DNA of 64,000 bases, taken from NCBI RefSeq assembly GCF_000720635.1, contig NZ_JOCF01000067.1, positions 1-64,000 on the forward strand. The letters run 5' to 3'. The notes under the pieces are model-generated. The model saw nothing but the letters and a program-made list of their open reading frames with translations. It did no database searches and was not told the origin of the DNA. Positions 50,382 through 58,738 of the stretch are shown here, piece after piece (position 1 is the stretch's first letter; every line of letters starts with the position of its first letter). Both the position numbers and the translations under genes were made by a program. The DNA comes from Streptomyces sp. NRRL WC-3742. GTDB taxonomy: Bacteria > Actinomycetota > Actinomycetes > Streptomycetales > Streptomycetaceae.

Positions 50382-51764
50382 ATGACGGACGATCGGCGAC
50401 AGGTACGCACCGGACTCCCGCAGGACCCGCTGCGGCGCTCGCTCAAGCTGGCCGCGCTCCCCCTCGGGCACGTCGGACGCAGCGCCTTCGGCCTGGCCCG
50501 TCGCCTGGCGGGCGGCGCCGAGGAGGCCGTCCGCACGCAGGTCCAGGAGCGCACCGCCCGGCAGCTGTTCCAGGTGGTCGGCGAGCTGAAGGGCGGGACG
50601 CAGAAGCTCGCCCAGGTGCTGAGCGTGATGGAGGCGGCCGTGCCGGAGCACCTGGCCGCGCCGTACCGGAGCGCGCTGACGGAGTTGCAGGAGGCCGGGC
50701 CCCCGCTGCCCGCCGCCGTGGTCCACCGGGTGCTGCGGGGCGAGCTGGGCCCCGGCTGGCGCGCGCTGGTACGGGAGTTCGACGACCGCCCGGTGGCCTG
50801 CGCCTCGATCGGCCAGGTGCACCGGGCGCGGTGGCGCGACGGCACCGAGGTCGCCGTCAAGGTCCAGCACCCGGGCGCGGAGCGGGCGTTGAACGCCGAC
50901 CTCGGGCAACTCAGGCGGCTCGGACGGCTGTTCGCCCCGTTCGCCGACGGCCTGCCGGTCGAGGAGCTGGTGCACGAGGTGCGGGACCGGATGGTCGAGG
51001 AGCTCGACTACGGCAGGGAGGCCGGGACGCAGCGCGCGTTCGCCGCCTCCTTCGCCGGCGACGAGGACTTCCTCGTGCCGCCGGTGGTCCACGGCACCGG
51101 CCGCGTGCTGGTCACCGGCTGGCTGGAGGGCACCCCGGTCTCCGCCGTGATCGCGGACGGCACCCGGGAGCAGCGCGACCGCCTGGGCCTGCTGCTGGTG
51201 CGCTTCCTATTCGCCGGACCGCAGCGCTGCGGCCTGCTGCACTCGGACCCGCACCCGGGCAACTTCCGGCTCCTCCCGGACGGGCGGCTGGGCGTCCTGG
51301 ACTTCGGAGCCGTCACCCGGCTCCCGGACGGCCTGCCGGGCTGGATCGGCGGCGTGACGCGGGCCTGCGCAGACGGCGATCCGGACGGCATGGCCGAAGT
51401 GCTGCGCCGGTACGGCCTGTTGCGCCCCGGCGTCGCCCACCGGGACTTCGGCTGGCTGTACCGGGCGATGGCCCCGATGGCGGCGCCCCTGGCCGAGGAG
51501 GAGTTCGCCTTCGACCGGCCGTGGATGCGCGAGGTGATGCGGACGGCGACGCTCACCAAGGAGTCGGCCGCCGTCCGCTCCCACGTGCGGATGCCGCCGG
51601 AGCAGGCCCTGGTCCAGCGGGTGTGGCTGGGCACGCTGGCCGTCCTGTGCCAGCTCGGCGCCCGGGTGCCGATCCGCGCCGAGGCGCTGAAGGGGCTGCC
51701 GGGCTTCGATGCGCGAACAGGCATCAGTTCCGTCACGGGTTCTCACTCGCGCGACAGCCGGTAG
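50382..51764 (+). CDS. ABC1/AarF (UbiB-type) atypical kinase
   Basis: This 460-residue UbiB/ADCK-family protein has an N-terminal KxGQ-like element (ELKGGTQKLAQVLSVMEAAV), Ala-rich loop ACASIGQVHRARWRDGTEVA, catalytic Lys in VAVKVQHPG, EELDYGREA, catalytic LLHSDPHPGNFRLLPDG and metal-binding Asp in VLDFGAVTRL. It lacks an obvious membrane helix. UbiB proteins support quinone or lipid biosynthesis and may extract hydrophobic intermediates. It is the first plus-strand gene of the cluster, followed 50 bp later by the TetR regulator. Confidence 0.92.
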   Translation: MTDDRRQVRTGLPQDPLRRSLKLAALPLGHVGRSAFGLARRLAGGAEEAVRTQVQERTARQLFQVVGELKGGTQKLAQVLSVMEAAVPEHLAAPYRSALTELQEAGPPLPAAVVHRVLRGELGPGWRALVREFDDRPVACASIGQVHRARWRDGTEVAVKVQHPGAERALNADLGQLRRLGRLFAPFADGLPVEELVHEVRDRMVEELDYGREAGTQRAFAASFAGDEDFLVPPVVHGTGRVLVTGWLEGTPVSAVIADGTREQRDRLGLLLVRFLFAGPQRCGLLHSDPHPGNFRLLPDGRLGVLDFGAVTRLPDGLPGWIGGVTRACADGDPDGMAEVLRRYGLLRPGVAHRDFGWLYRAMAPMAAPLAEEEFAFDRPWMREVMRTATLTKESAAVRSHVRMPPEQALVQRVWLGTLAVLCQLGARVPIRAEALKGLPGFDARTGISSVTGSHSRDSR

Positions 51765-51814
51765 ACTTGGCACCGGTTACTGATGAGTCAGCCTGGCGTA
51801 GTGGAGATGACTCG

Positions 51815-52558
51815 ATGGTCAGGCAGGTGGCGGAGGCGCCGGTGCTCTCGCGCCGGGAACGCGCACGACAGGCGACGATTGACGAGATCAAGTCCGTGGG
51901 GCGCGATCTGCTCGCCGTGGACGGCGAGAACGGTGTCACCATCCGTGCCATCGCACGGGAGATGGGGATGACCGCTCCGGCGGTGTACCGCTACTTCACC
52001 TCCCACGAGTTGCTGATCAGGGCGCTGCGCGCGGACGTCTTCGCCGAGGCGGCCCACGCGGTGCTCGCAGGCGCCGCCGACGGGGCGGCTCACGACGACG
52101 CGCTCAGGCGGCTGCTCGACGCCGCGCGGGGGCTGCGCAACTGGGCGCTGTCGCACCGCCACGAGTTCTCCTTCGTCCTGGGCCGCTCCCCGGTGAGCCC
52201 GGAGGCCCAGGAGGACCAGGAGGCCCAGGACGCCGGTTGGGTGTTCGGCTCGGCGTTCGCCGGTCTGCTGTGCGAACTGTGGCTGCAGCGCCCGTTCCGC
52301 GTCCCGGCCGAGTCGGAGCTCTCCCCGGAGCTGGTCCATCAGCTCAACGGGCTGCGCATCTCCCGGCAGTTGGACGTGCCGGTCGGCGCCATCGCGGTCA
52401 TGCTGAGCAGCTGGGCCCGGCTCCACGGTGTGATCTGCCTCGACGTGATGGGCCACCTGGCCTTCGTTCTGCCGAACGCGGACGCCTTCTTCGAATACGA
52501 ACTCTTCAGGCTCTGCGCCGAGTTGGGCATGGCCGACGGTTACCGGCCGCCGCGGTAG
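51815..52558 (+). CDS. TetR-family transcriptional regulator
   Basis: This 247-residue protein starts at ATG 51815 (GGAG upstream). The N-terminal TetR helix-turn-helix is ARQATIDEIKSVGRDLLAVD, GENGVTIRAIAREMGMTAPA and VYRYFTSHELLIRALRADVF. The C-terminal domain is of the WHG/TetR-C type (LSHRHEFSFVLGRSPVSPEA, AVMLSSWARLHGVICLDVMG). It lies between the ABC1 kinase and the first SRPBCC gene. It is the only DNA-binding regulator inside the core cluster, so it is the best candidate for the shared GGATACA operators. Confidence 0.93.
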   Translation: MVRQVAEAPVLSRRERARQATIDEIKSVGRDLLAVDGENGVTIRAIAREMGMTAPAVYRYFTSHELLIRALRADVFAEAAHAVLAGAADGAAHDDALRRLLDAARGLRNWALSHRHEFSFVLGRSPVSPEAQEDQEAQDAGWVFGSAFAGLLCELWLQRPFRVPAESELSPELVHQLNGLRISRQLDVPVGAIAVMLSSWARLHGVICLDVMGHLAFVLPNADAFFEYELFRLCAELGMADGYRPPR

Positions 52559-52592
52559 ACGGGCCGGCCCCCTCTGAGAGACAGGAGCCGCC

Positions 52593-53150
52593 ATGACCGG
52601 TCCACTGGACCGCCTCATCCCCGATCCTCAGTACACACTGACGCACGAGCGCCACATCCCGCGCAGCCCCGCCACGGTCTGGCAGGCCCTGGAGACCCTG
52701 CGCTTCAGCGACCTGCCGTTCGTGCGGGTGCTGCTCGGCGCCCGCATGGCCACCTCCAGGGGGCCGCACGACACCGCGGACAACCACGCCACGCTGCGCG
52801 AGCACATGACGCAGCGGGGGTACACGATCCTGGCCGTCGAGCCGCCGCACCTCGACGCCGTGGGCGCCGTCACCCGGTACTGGCAGTTGCGCGTTCCGCC
52901 GCCCGAACCGATCGGCTCCGCCCAGGAGTTCGCCGACTTCGACCGCCCCGGCTACGCCAAGGCGCTGTCCGCGTTCATCCTCACACCGACGGACGGCGGC
53001 ACGCTGGTGCGCTGCGAGACCCGGATCTCCGCCACCGACCAGTCCTCCCGGCGCCGCTTCGCCGCCTACTGGTGGGGCGTGCGGCTGGGCAGCTCGCTGA
53101 TCCGGCGGGTGATCCTGACGGCCTTGGCCCGCAAGGCCGTTCAGCTCTGA
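52593..53150 (+). CDS. SRPBCC-fold protein (first paralogue)
   Basis: This 185-residue protein starts at ATG 52593 (AGGAG upstream). ERHIPRSPATVWQALETLRF is the usual SRPBCC opening. The C-terminal block EFADFDRPGYAKALSAFILT, RCETRISATDQSSRRRFAAY and WWGVRLGSSLIRRVIL matches the second paralogue at 57481. SRPBCC proteins have a deep hydrophobic cavity and can be cyclases, dehydratases or lipid binders. It ends at a strong bidirectional terminator facing the P450 operon. Confidence 0.8.
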   Translation: MTGPLDRLIPDPQYTLTHERHIPRSPATVWQALETLRFSDLPFVRVLLGARMATSRGPHDTADNHATLREHMTQRGYTILAVEPPHLDAVGAVTRYWQLRVPPPEPIGSAQEFADFDRPGYAKALSAFILTPTDGGTLVRCETRISATDQSSRRRFAAYWWGVRLGSSLIRRVILTALARKAVQL

Positions 53151-53172
53151 TCCGGGCCCGGTCCGGCCGGGC

Positions 53173-53212
53173 ACGGGTGGGGCCCCTCCCTCGCGGGAGG
53201 GGCCCCACCCGT
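53173..53212. terminator. Bidirectional terminator, 18-bp stem
   Basis: ACGGGTGGGGCCCCTCCC (53173-53190) and its exact complement (53195-53212) enclose a TCGC loop. It sits between the convergent SRPBCC and P450 genes, 22 and 5 bases from their stops. Confidence 0.85.
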
Positions 53213-53217
53213 CGTCC

Positions 53218-54735
53218 TCAGCCCGCCGCGGGCGGCCGGTACGGGCAGCCCGGCGCCGGGGGCGGCTCGGCCGGTGCGTGCGCGACCGGGCAGCCCCCGG
53301 CCGGCGCGGCTTCCTCCGCGGGTACACCCGCCCCGGGTGACGCGTCGGCCGCCGTACGCTGCTCGGTGGTGACCTCCTGCAGGGTCATCCGGATGCCGTA
53401 CCTGGCGCGCAGCGAGATGTCCGGCTGCATGACGACCGGGTGCCCCGGCACCAGGTGGAGGCCGTAGCGCTGGAGGATCGAGGCCAGCACGATCGTGAGC
53501 TCCATGTTGGCGAAGGCCAGCCCGACGCAGTTGCGCGGGCCGCCGACGTAGGGCACGTAGGCGTAGCGCGGCCGCCCCGCCGAGCGTTCCCGGGTGAAGC
53601 GCTCGGGGTCGAAGCCCTCGGGGTTGTCCCAGAACGCCGGATTGCGGTGCGTGATGTAGGTGTTGAGCAGCAGGAACGACCCGGCCGGGATGTGGTAGCC
53701 GCCCAGCCGGTCGTCTCGCAGCGGCATCCGGGCGACCTGCCAGAGCGGGGGGTAGAGCCGCAGCGCCTCCTGGACGAAGAGCTTGAGGTACTTCAGCTGG
53801 GGCAGGTCCGCCATGGTCGGCGGGCGGTCGCCGAGCACCTGGAACACCTCCTGCCGGGCCCTTTCGGTGGCGGCGGGCTGGGCGGAGAGCAGGTAGCAGA
53901 TCCAGGACAGCGTGGCGGCGACCGTCTCGTGGCCGGCGATGAACAACGTCACCACCTGGTCGCGGAGTTGCTGGTCGGTCATGTGCCGGCCGGTCTCCGG
54001 GTCGGCGGAGTGCATCAGCATCGACAGGAGGTCGGCGTCGGCGCTGCGGTCGGGGTTGCGGCGGCGCTCGGCGATGAGCCGGTAGACCGTCTCGTCGAGG
54101 ACCTTGCGGGCCGCCAGGAACTCCCGGTTGCGCCGGGTGGGCACCCGTTCCGGCAGGTCCGCGACGGCGATCAACTTGGCGTTGATGTGCTCCAGTTGGA
54201 TTCGCACGGCGTCGCCGAGCACCCGCGCGTCGGCGGACCAGTCGGCCCGGAACAGGCAGCGCGCCAGGATCTCCAGGGTGAGGCTCTGCATCTCGATCCT
54301 GGCGTCGATCGAGGCGCCGCGGCGGCAGACGTCCTCCCAGCGGTCCAGCATGCGGCCGGCGCTGTCGGCCATCACGTCGGCGAAGCGCTCCAGCGACTCG
54401 CGCCGGAACGAGGGCGCCACGGTGCGGCGTTGCCGCTGCCACTCCTCGCCCTCGCTGGTGACCAGGCCCTCGCCCACCGAGACGCTCACCTTGCGGTTGA
54501 AATCGTCGGGGTGGGGATAGTTGGCGAAGTTGTCGGCGAGGATGTGCTTGAGGTGGTCGGGGTGGGTGACCAGGATCACCGGGACGGGCCCGCGGAAGCG
54601 GACCAGGTCGCCGTGGTCGCGCCAGGCGGTGACGAAGGTGCGCAGCGGGTCGCGGCGGAAGTCCAGCGCCGAGCCCAGCAGCGGCAGTCCGCGCGGGCCG
54701 GGCGGGCGGGTCGGCAGGATCGAGGTCGCGGCCAT
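53218..54735 (-). CDS. Cytochrome P450 with Cys-Pro-rich C-terminal tail
   Basis: This 505-residue P450 has an N-terminal PPGPRGLPLLGSALDFRRDP proline hinge, I-helix FIAGHETVAATLSWICYLLS, EALR (ExxR) after the K-helix, and heme-binding PYVGGPRNCVGLAFANMEL with the axial Cys near residue 403. The last about 50 residues form an extension with GGCPVAH and PGCPYRP, not part of a normal P450. ATG 54735 shares one base with the stop of the other P450, so the two are coupled. It is probably soluble and needs ferredoxin; none is encoded nearby. It would oxidise the polyketide chain. Confidence 0.94.
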   Translation of the reverse strand: MAATSILPTRPPGPRGLPLLGSALDFRRDPLRTFVTAWRDHGDLVRFRGPVPVILVTHPDHLKHILADNFANYPHPDDFNRKVSVSVGEGLVTSEGEEWQRQRRTVAPSFRRESLERFADVMADSAGRMLDRWEDVCRRGASIDARIEMQSLTLEILARCLFRADWSADARVLGDAVRIQLEHINAKLIAVADLPERVPTRRNREFLAARKVLDETVYRLIAERRRNPDRSADADLLSMLMHSADPETGRHMTDQQLRDQVVTLFIAGHETVAATLSWICYLLSAQPAATERARQEVFQVLGDRPPTMADLPQLKYLKLFVQEALRLYPPLWQVARMPLRDDRLGGYHIPAGSFLLLNTYITHRNPAFWDNPEGFDPERFTRERSAGRPRYAYVPYVGGPRNCVGLAFANMELTIVLASILQRYGLHLVPGHPVVMQPDISLRARYGIRMTLQEVTTEQRTAADASPGAGVPAEEAAPAGGCPVAHAPAEPPPAPGCPYRPPAAG

Positions 54736-56117
54736 CAGCCGGTCACCGTCCGCACGTGCTGGATGCGCATCGGCATGCCGTCGCGCGGGTACAGGAAGAC
54801 GTTCGAGGTGGGCTCGCAGACGTGGCCGGGGGCCAGGGTCAGCCGGTAGGACTGGAGGATCCGGGCGATCACCAGCGGGGCCTCCAGGACGGCCACCGAG
54901 GAGCCGGGGCACAGCCGGGGGCCGCGCGAGAACGGGATGTAGGCGTACAGCGGCCCGCCGCCGGTGGCGCTCTTCTCGAACCGCTCGGGCCGGAAGCCCT
55001 CCGGGTTGGGCCAGTAGGCGGGGTGACGGTGCATCAGGTACGGGCTGATGAACACCTGGGAGCCCGCAGGGATGCGGTAGCCGCCGATCTCGTCGTCCTC
55101 GATCGGGCTGCGCGAGAGCGTCCACACGGACGGGTAGAGGCGCAGCACCTCCTGGAAGAAGGCCCGCAGGTAGCGCAGGCGGGGAAGGTCGTCGGCGGCG
55201 GGCTCGCGGTCCCCGCAGACCTCGGCGACCTCGGCGCGGATGCGGCGCTCGGTCTCGGGGTGCCGGGAGAGCAGGGAGAAGGCCCAGACCAGGGAGAGCG
55301 CGGTGGTCTCGTACCCGCCGAGGAACATGGTGACGACCTCGTCGCGCAGCTGCTTGTCGCTCATCCGTTCCCCGGTCTCCTGGTCCTGGGCGGTGAGGAA
55401 CCGGGTCAGCAGGTCGTCCGGCGGGGCGCTGTCGCGGCGGCGGTCGGCGATCAGCCCGTAGACGAAGGCGTCGAGCGAGGCCCGGGCCTGGAGGAACTGC
55501 CGGCGGGCGCGGCTGGGCAGCGCCTCCGGCAACTCGACGAAGCGCTGGAGGCGGGTGTTGGTGTAGGCGTTGCAGATGCGCACCGCGCGGGCGAGGTCGC
55601 CGGCCCGGGTGCTCACGTCGGTGCTGAACAGGGTCTGCATCACGATGGTCAGCGCCAGCCGCATCATCTCCGGGGTGATGTCGAGCGTGCGGGCCTCGTC
55701 CGCCGCCGGCTTCCACTCCTTGACGAGCTCACCGGTGGCGTCGACCATCGCCGGGCCGAAGCCCGCGATCCGGGAGCCCTTGAACGCCGGCTGGGCGAGC
55801 CGGCGCTGACGGAAGTGGAAGTCACCGTTGCTGGTGAACAGCCCCTGGCCGACCCAGGGCTCGAACTTGCCGACGGACAGCGGGTCCTTGGGGTAGTTGG
55901 GCTGGTTGTCGTCCAGCACGTGCTTGATGAAGTCGGGGTCGACGATGAGGAACAGCTCGCGGTTGCCGGGGATCTGGAAGCGCACCAGGTCTCCGTAGCG
56001 GCGCCAGGCGCGGGTGAAGGTGCCCACCAGGTCCCGGACGAGGTCCGGTCCCGACTTCACCAGCGGGTAGCCGGCCGGGCCCGGGGCCTCGCGCCGGTGG
56101 CTCAGGGTCATGGTCAT
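54735..56117 (-). CDS. Cytochrome P450
   Basis: This 460-residue P450 has hinge APGPAGYPLVKSGPDLVRDL, I-helix MFLGGYETTALSLVWAFSLL (GGxETT), K-helix EVLR and heme loop IPFSRGPRLCPGSSVAVLEA with axial Cys near residue 403. Its start ATG 56117 overlaps the stop of the SnoaL-like gene in front by 4 bases. Like its partner it resembles the class of bacterial P450s related to fatty-acid and terpene hydroxylases. The two P450s are distinct in sequence, so they probably act at different positions. Confidence 0.95.
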   Translation of the reverse strand: MTMTLSHRREAPGPAGYPLVKSGPDLVRDLVGTFTRAWRRYGDLVRFQIPGNRELFLIVDPDFIKHVLDDNQPNYPKDPLSVGKFEPWVGQGLFTSNGDFHFRQRRLAQPAFKGSRIAGFGPAMVDATGELVKEWKPAADEARTLDITPEMMRLALTIVMQTLFSTDVSTRAGDLARAVRICNAYTNTRLQRFVELPEALPSRARRQFLQARASLDAFVYGLIADRRRDSAPPDDLLTRFLTAQDQETGERMSDKQLRDEVVTMFLGGYETTALSLVWAFSLLSRHPETERRIRAEVAEVCGDREPAADDLPRLRYLRAFFQEVLRLYPSVWTLSRSPIEDDEIGGYRIPAGSQVFISPYLMHRHPAYWPNPEGFRPERFEKSATGGGPLYAYIPFSRGPRLCPGSSVAVLEAPLVIARILQSYRLTLAPGHVCEPTSNVFLYPRDGMPMRIQHVRTVTG

Positions 56118-56713
56118 GCGTCCTCGCTTCGTTGCGCGCCGCCTGCGTGCAGGCCGCGGGAGTGGTCGGCGGAGCGGGCCCGGGCCCGCAGCCGGGCGAA
56201 TCTCGGCACGGCGGCCAGCGTGTGGCGCAGCCGCCCGAGCGGGCCGGCCTCCGGGGCGGGCAGCAGGCCGAGCCCGGTGAGCATGCCCAGGTACCCCGCC
56301 TCCTGCCAGAGCTCGACCAGGCGCCCCTGCTCGTCCCACTGCTCCACCAGCAGTTCGTCCAGCGCGACCCGGCGGCCGGTGGGCGGGATGCCGAAGAGCT
56401 CGCCGAGGTGGGTGCCGGTGAAGCGGAGCCGGGCGGCGACCTGCCGGCCCTCGGCGAAGACGTCCAGGATCTCGGCGGTGACGTCCGGCTTGGCCCGCCA
56501 GAGCTGGCGCACGACGCCTTGGAAGCCCGCCGGGGACAGGGCCGGGCGGCCGGGCAGGTGGAACACGGCGTCGGGGCGGGCGAGTTCGTCGATGACGCCC
56601 AGGTCGCGCTCGGTGAACAGGCGGCGGCCGAACTCGACGGCCAGGGCCTTGGGGTCGGGCGGGGCCGCCTCCTTCCTCCTCGCGCGGGCCGGGCTGGTCC
56701 TGGTGGGGGTCAC
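56114..56713 (-). CDS. SnoaL-like protein A (acidic residue replaced by Gly)
   Basis: This 199-residue NTF2-fold protein has typical segments RRLFTERDLGVIDELARPDA, THLGELFGIPPTGRRVALDE and LVELWQEAGYLGMLTGLGLL. In the sister proteins B and C the motif is WQQ-x-D (WQQGD, WQQAD); here Gly takes the Asp place (WQEAG), so acid/base catalysis at that position is lost. The N-terminus is basic (PTRTSPARARRKEA) and the C-terminus Arg-rich. GTG 56713 overlaps the stop of protein B by 4 bases. Confidence 0.85.
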   Translation of the reverse strand: MTPTRTSPARARRKEAAPPDPKALAVEFGRRLFTERDLGVIDELARPDAVFHLPGRPALSPAGFQGVVRQLWRAKPDVTAEILDVFAEGRQVAARLRFTGTHLGELFGIPPTGRRVALDELLVEQWDEQGRLVELWQEAGYLGMLTGLGLLPAPEAGPLGRLRHTLAAVPRFARLRARARSADHSRGLHAGGAQRSEDA

Positions 56714-57258
56714 GGTGCTTTCCTCTCTCGGGCGGCCCGGCGGGTGAGCGCGGTCAGCCGGGCGCTCACGCCGACGGCGTGGCCGATCTGGCCGATGGGG
56801 CCCAGGCCGGCCGGGGGGACCAGGCCGAGCTGGTCCAGGACGCCGAGGTCGTCGCCCTGCTGCCACAGCTCGGCAACGCGACCGTCCACGAAGCGGAAGA
56901 TCGTCATCTCGGTGGTGCGCACGCGCATGCCCGTCGCGGGGATGCCGGCCAGCGGCCCGAGGTGGGTGCCGAGCAGCTCGGCGCGCAGCATCACCCGGTC
57001 CCCCTCCCCGATGCAGTGCAGGGTCCGGTAGCGCAGGTCGGGCAGCGCCCGGCGGCGTTCGAGGGCCACCCGCCGGTAGACCGCCGGGCCCCGCAGGTCG
57101 GCGACACCCGGCAGGTGGCCGACGAAGTCGGGTCGGAAGTGCTCGTCCACGGCGCTCGGATCGCCGCGGTTCCAGACCCGGTCGGCGATCTGCCCGACCA
57201 GGTCCTTGAGGTCGCTCGGCGGGAGCCCCGCCGTGCTGCTCTGTTCAGCCTCGCTCAT
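56710..57258 (-). CDS. SnoaL-like protein B
   Basis: This 182-residue protein starts at ATG 57258 and is the first gene of the P450 operon. SnoaL landmarks are DRVWNRGDPSAVDEHFRPDF, GTHLGPLAGIPATGMRVRTT and VAELWQQGDDLGVLDQLGLV, with the Asp that acts as catalytic acid in SnoaL cyclases present. The tail GPIGQIGHAVGVSARLTALT is shared with the other SnoaL-like proteins here and is not part of the usual core. It may cyclise or isomerise a chain intermediate. Confidence 0.88.
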   Translation of the reverse strand: MSEAEQSSTAGLPPSDLKDLVGQIADRVWNRGDPSAVDEHFRPDFVGHLPGVADLRGPAVYRRVALERRRALPDLRYRTLHCIGEGDRVMLRAELLGTHLGPLAGIPATGMRVRTTEMTIFRFVDGRVAELWQQGDDLGVLDQLGLVPPAGLGPIGQIGHAVGVSARLTALTRRAARERKAP

Positions 57259-57480
57259 CTGCCCAGCCTTCGGTCCGGGGGCGGTCGTGTGCTCACGGCA
57301 CGGCGCGCGCCGTGGCGGGTCTGCGCCCGACAGCAGAGATCGGGGCGGCCGGCTCCCGGATACACGTCGGCTTCCGCGCGTCCGGGGTGTATCCGGCGGG
57401 CCCCGGGCGGGCTCTTGTTACCGAAGCGCCCGCCGCCGTCGTGCGGCGGGCGGCGGCACGGACGGAACGGGAGGTGCGGC
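57259..57480. promoter_or_regulatory. Divergent promoter with CCGGATACAC/GTGTATCCGG pair
   Basis: CCGGATACAC (57356-57365) and its exact inverse GTGTATCCGG (57387-57396) are spaced 31 bp centre to centre between the SnoaL/P450 operon and the plus-strand SRPBCC operon. It is the same motif as at 50267-50316, so the two promoters are probably controlled together. Confidence 0.6.
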
Positions 57481-58074
57481 GTGCCGGGACCGCGACCGGA
57501 GGACACGCCCTCGGGCGGGTGCGACCTGTGGCTGCCCGCGTACCAGTGGCGCAGCCGGCACGGGCGTACCGTCCGCGCCGAACAGGAGGCGGTGGCACGG
57601 GCGGTACGGGCGGCGACGCCCGCCGACCTGCTCACCCTGCGCCCGCTGGTGTTCGCGCGCAGCATCCCGGCGCGGCTGAGCCGCGGCGGGCGCTGGGAGG
57701 CGATGGCCGACGACGTACCGGTCCTCGACTGGCTGGTCGACGTGGTCGGCGCGTTCCCCCTGGACGCCCCCGGCGGCGACGTCCTCGTGGGCTTCGCCGG
57801 GCGGCCCTGGGCGCTGCGGCAGCAGTGGTTCACGCTCTCCCCGCAGGAGTACCGGGATTTCGACGAGCCCGGGTGCATCAAGGGCCTGATGGCGTTCTCG
57901 GTCCGGCCCCGGGGCGGCGGCGCACTGCTGTGCACCGAGACCAGGGTCTTCGCGACCGACCGGGAGTCCGTGCGCAGGTTCGGGCGCTACTGGACCGTCA
58001 TCGGCCCCTTCTCCGGCCTGATCCGCAGGGACTGGCTGGCCGCCGCCGCGCGCGTCGCCGAGCGGACCGGCTGA
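57481..58074 (+). CDS. SRPBCC-fold protein (second paralogue)
   Basis: This 197-residue protein starts at GTG 57481, preceded by GGGAGG. The C-terminal half EYRDFDEPGCIKGLMAFSVR, CTETRVFATDRESVRRFGRY and TVIGPFSGLIRRDWLAAAAR aligns with the first paralogue at 52593. The N-terminal half (DLWLPAYQWRSRHGRTVRAE) is more divergent. The two probably act on related intermediates. It is the first gene of the rightward tailoring/export operon. Confidence 0.82.
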   Translation: MPGPRPEDTPSGGCDLWLPAYQWRSRHGRTVRAEQEAVARAVRAATPADLLTLRPLVFARSIPARLSRGGRWEAMADDVPVLDWLVDVVGAFPLDAPGGDVLVGFAGRPWALRQQWFTLSPQEYRDFDEPGCIKGLMAFSVRPRGGGALLCTETRVFATDRESVRRFGRYWTVIGPFSGLIRRDWLAAAARVAERTG

Positions 58075-58112
58075 TCCGCGACGAGCCGCCTGCGCGGCTC
58101 CCCCCGCAGCAA

Positions 58113-58160
58113 CGCAAGAGCCAGAGCAACCCAAGAGCCAGAGCAACCCAAGAGCCGTAC
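58113..58160. repeat. 17-bp direct repeat in a 5' untranslated region
   Basis: AAGAGCCAGAGCAACCC occurs twice in a row, followed by a partial third copy (AAGAGCC), directly before the ATG of SnoaL-like protein C (58187). It is purine-rich and lies in the leader; no coding use is seen. Confidence 0.7.
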
Positions 58161-58186
58161 CAACCAATGGAAGAGAGAGGCAGCGG

Positions 58187-58738
58187 ATGGACTCCACTCG
58201 GCCCGGCCGGGCCCCGGACCCCCGGGAGCTCGGCCCGAGGATCCTCGACGAACTGTGGAACGGGCGGGACCTCGGGGTGATCGAGCGCCGCTTCAGTAGC
58301 GAGGTGGTCACCTACGTGCCGCTCCCGGGCCAGCCGGTGATCAAGGGCACGCCCGGCCTGCGGAAGCTGGCCGAGGACATGTTCGTCGCCCTCCCGGACC
58401 TCGCCTACCGCTCGGTGGAGGTGGTCGCGGCGGGCGACAAGGTGCTGGTCCGGGGTGAACTCACCGGCACACACCGGGGTTTCCTGATGGACATCCCGCC
58501 CACCGGCCGCTCCACCCGGCTCACCGAGCACGTGATCCTGCGCTTCGAGGGCGACCGGGTCGTCGAGATGTGGCAGCAGGCGGACTACCTGAGCGTGCTG
58601 TCCCAGCTCGGCATCACCCCGCCGGAGGGCGCCGGGCCGGTGCGCACCGTCGCGCACACCTTCAAGACGGTCGGGCGCCTCGGCGGCCTGATCGTCAAGG
58701 ACCGGATCCAGCAGCGGAAGAAGGCGGCGGCCCGATGA
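58187..58738 (+). CDS. SnoaL-like protein C
   Basis: This 183-residue protein starts at ATG 58187. Typical segments are LDELWNGRDLGVIERRFSSE, GTHRGFLMDIPPTGRSTRLT and VVEMWQQADYLSVLSQLGIT, with the catalytic-position Asp present. It shares the extra C-terminal helix (GPVRTVAHTFKTVGRLGGLI) with proteins A, B and D. Its stop overlaps the start of protein D by 4 bases (ATGA), so C and D are coupled and may form a heterodimer. Confidence 0.88.
   Translation: MDSTRPGRAPDPRELGPRILDELWNGRDLGVIERRFSSEVVTYVPLPGQPVIKGTPGLRKLAEDMFVALPDLAYRSVEVVAAGDKVLVRGELTGTHRGFLMDIPPTGRSTRLTEHVILRFEGDRVVEMWQQADYLSVLSQLGITPPEGAGPVRTVAHTFKTVGRLGGLIVKDRIQQRKKAAAR

Noticed and set aside
50099..51810. Upstream extension of the TetR frame by more than 500 residues
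   Set aside because: It is the shadow of the ABC1 kinase gene; homology and RBS place the TetR start at 51815.
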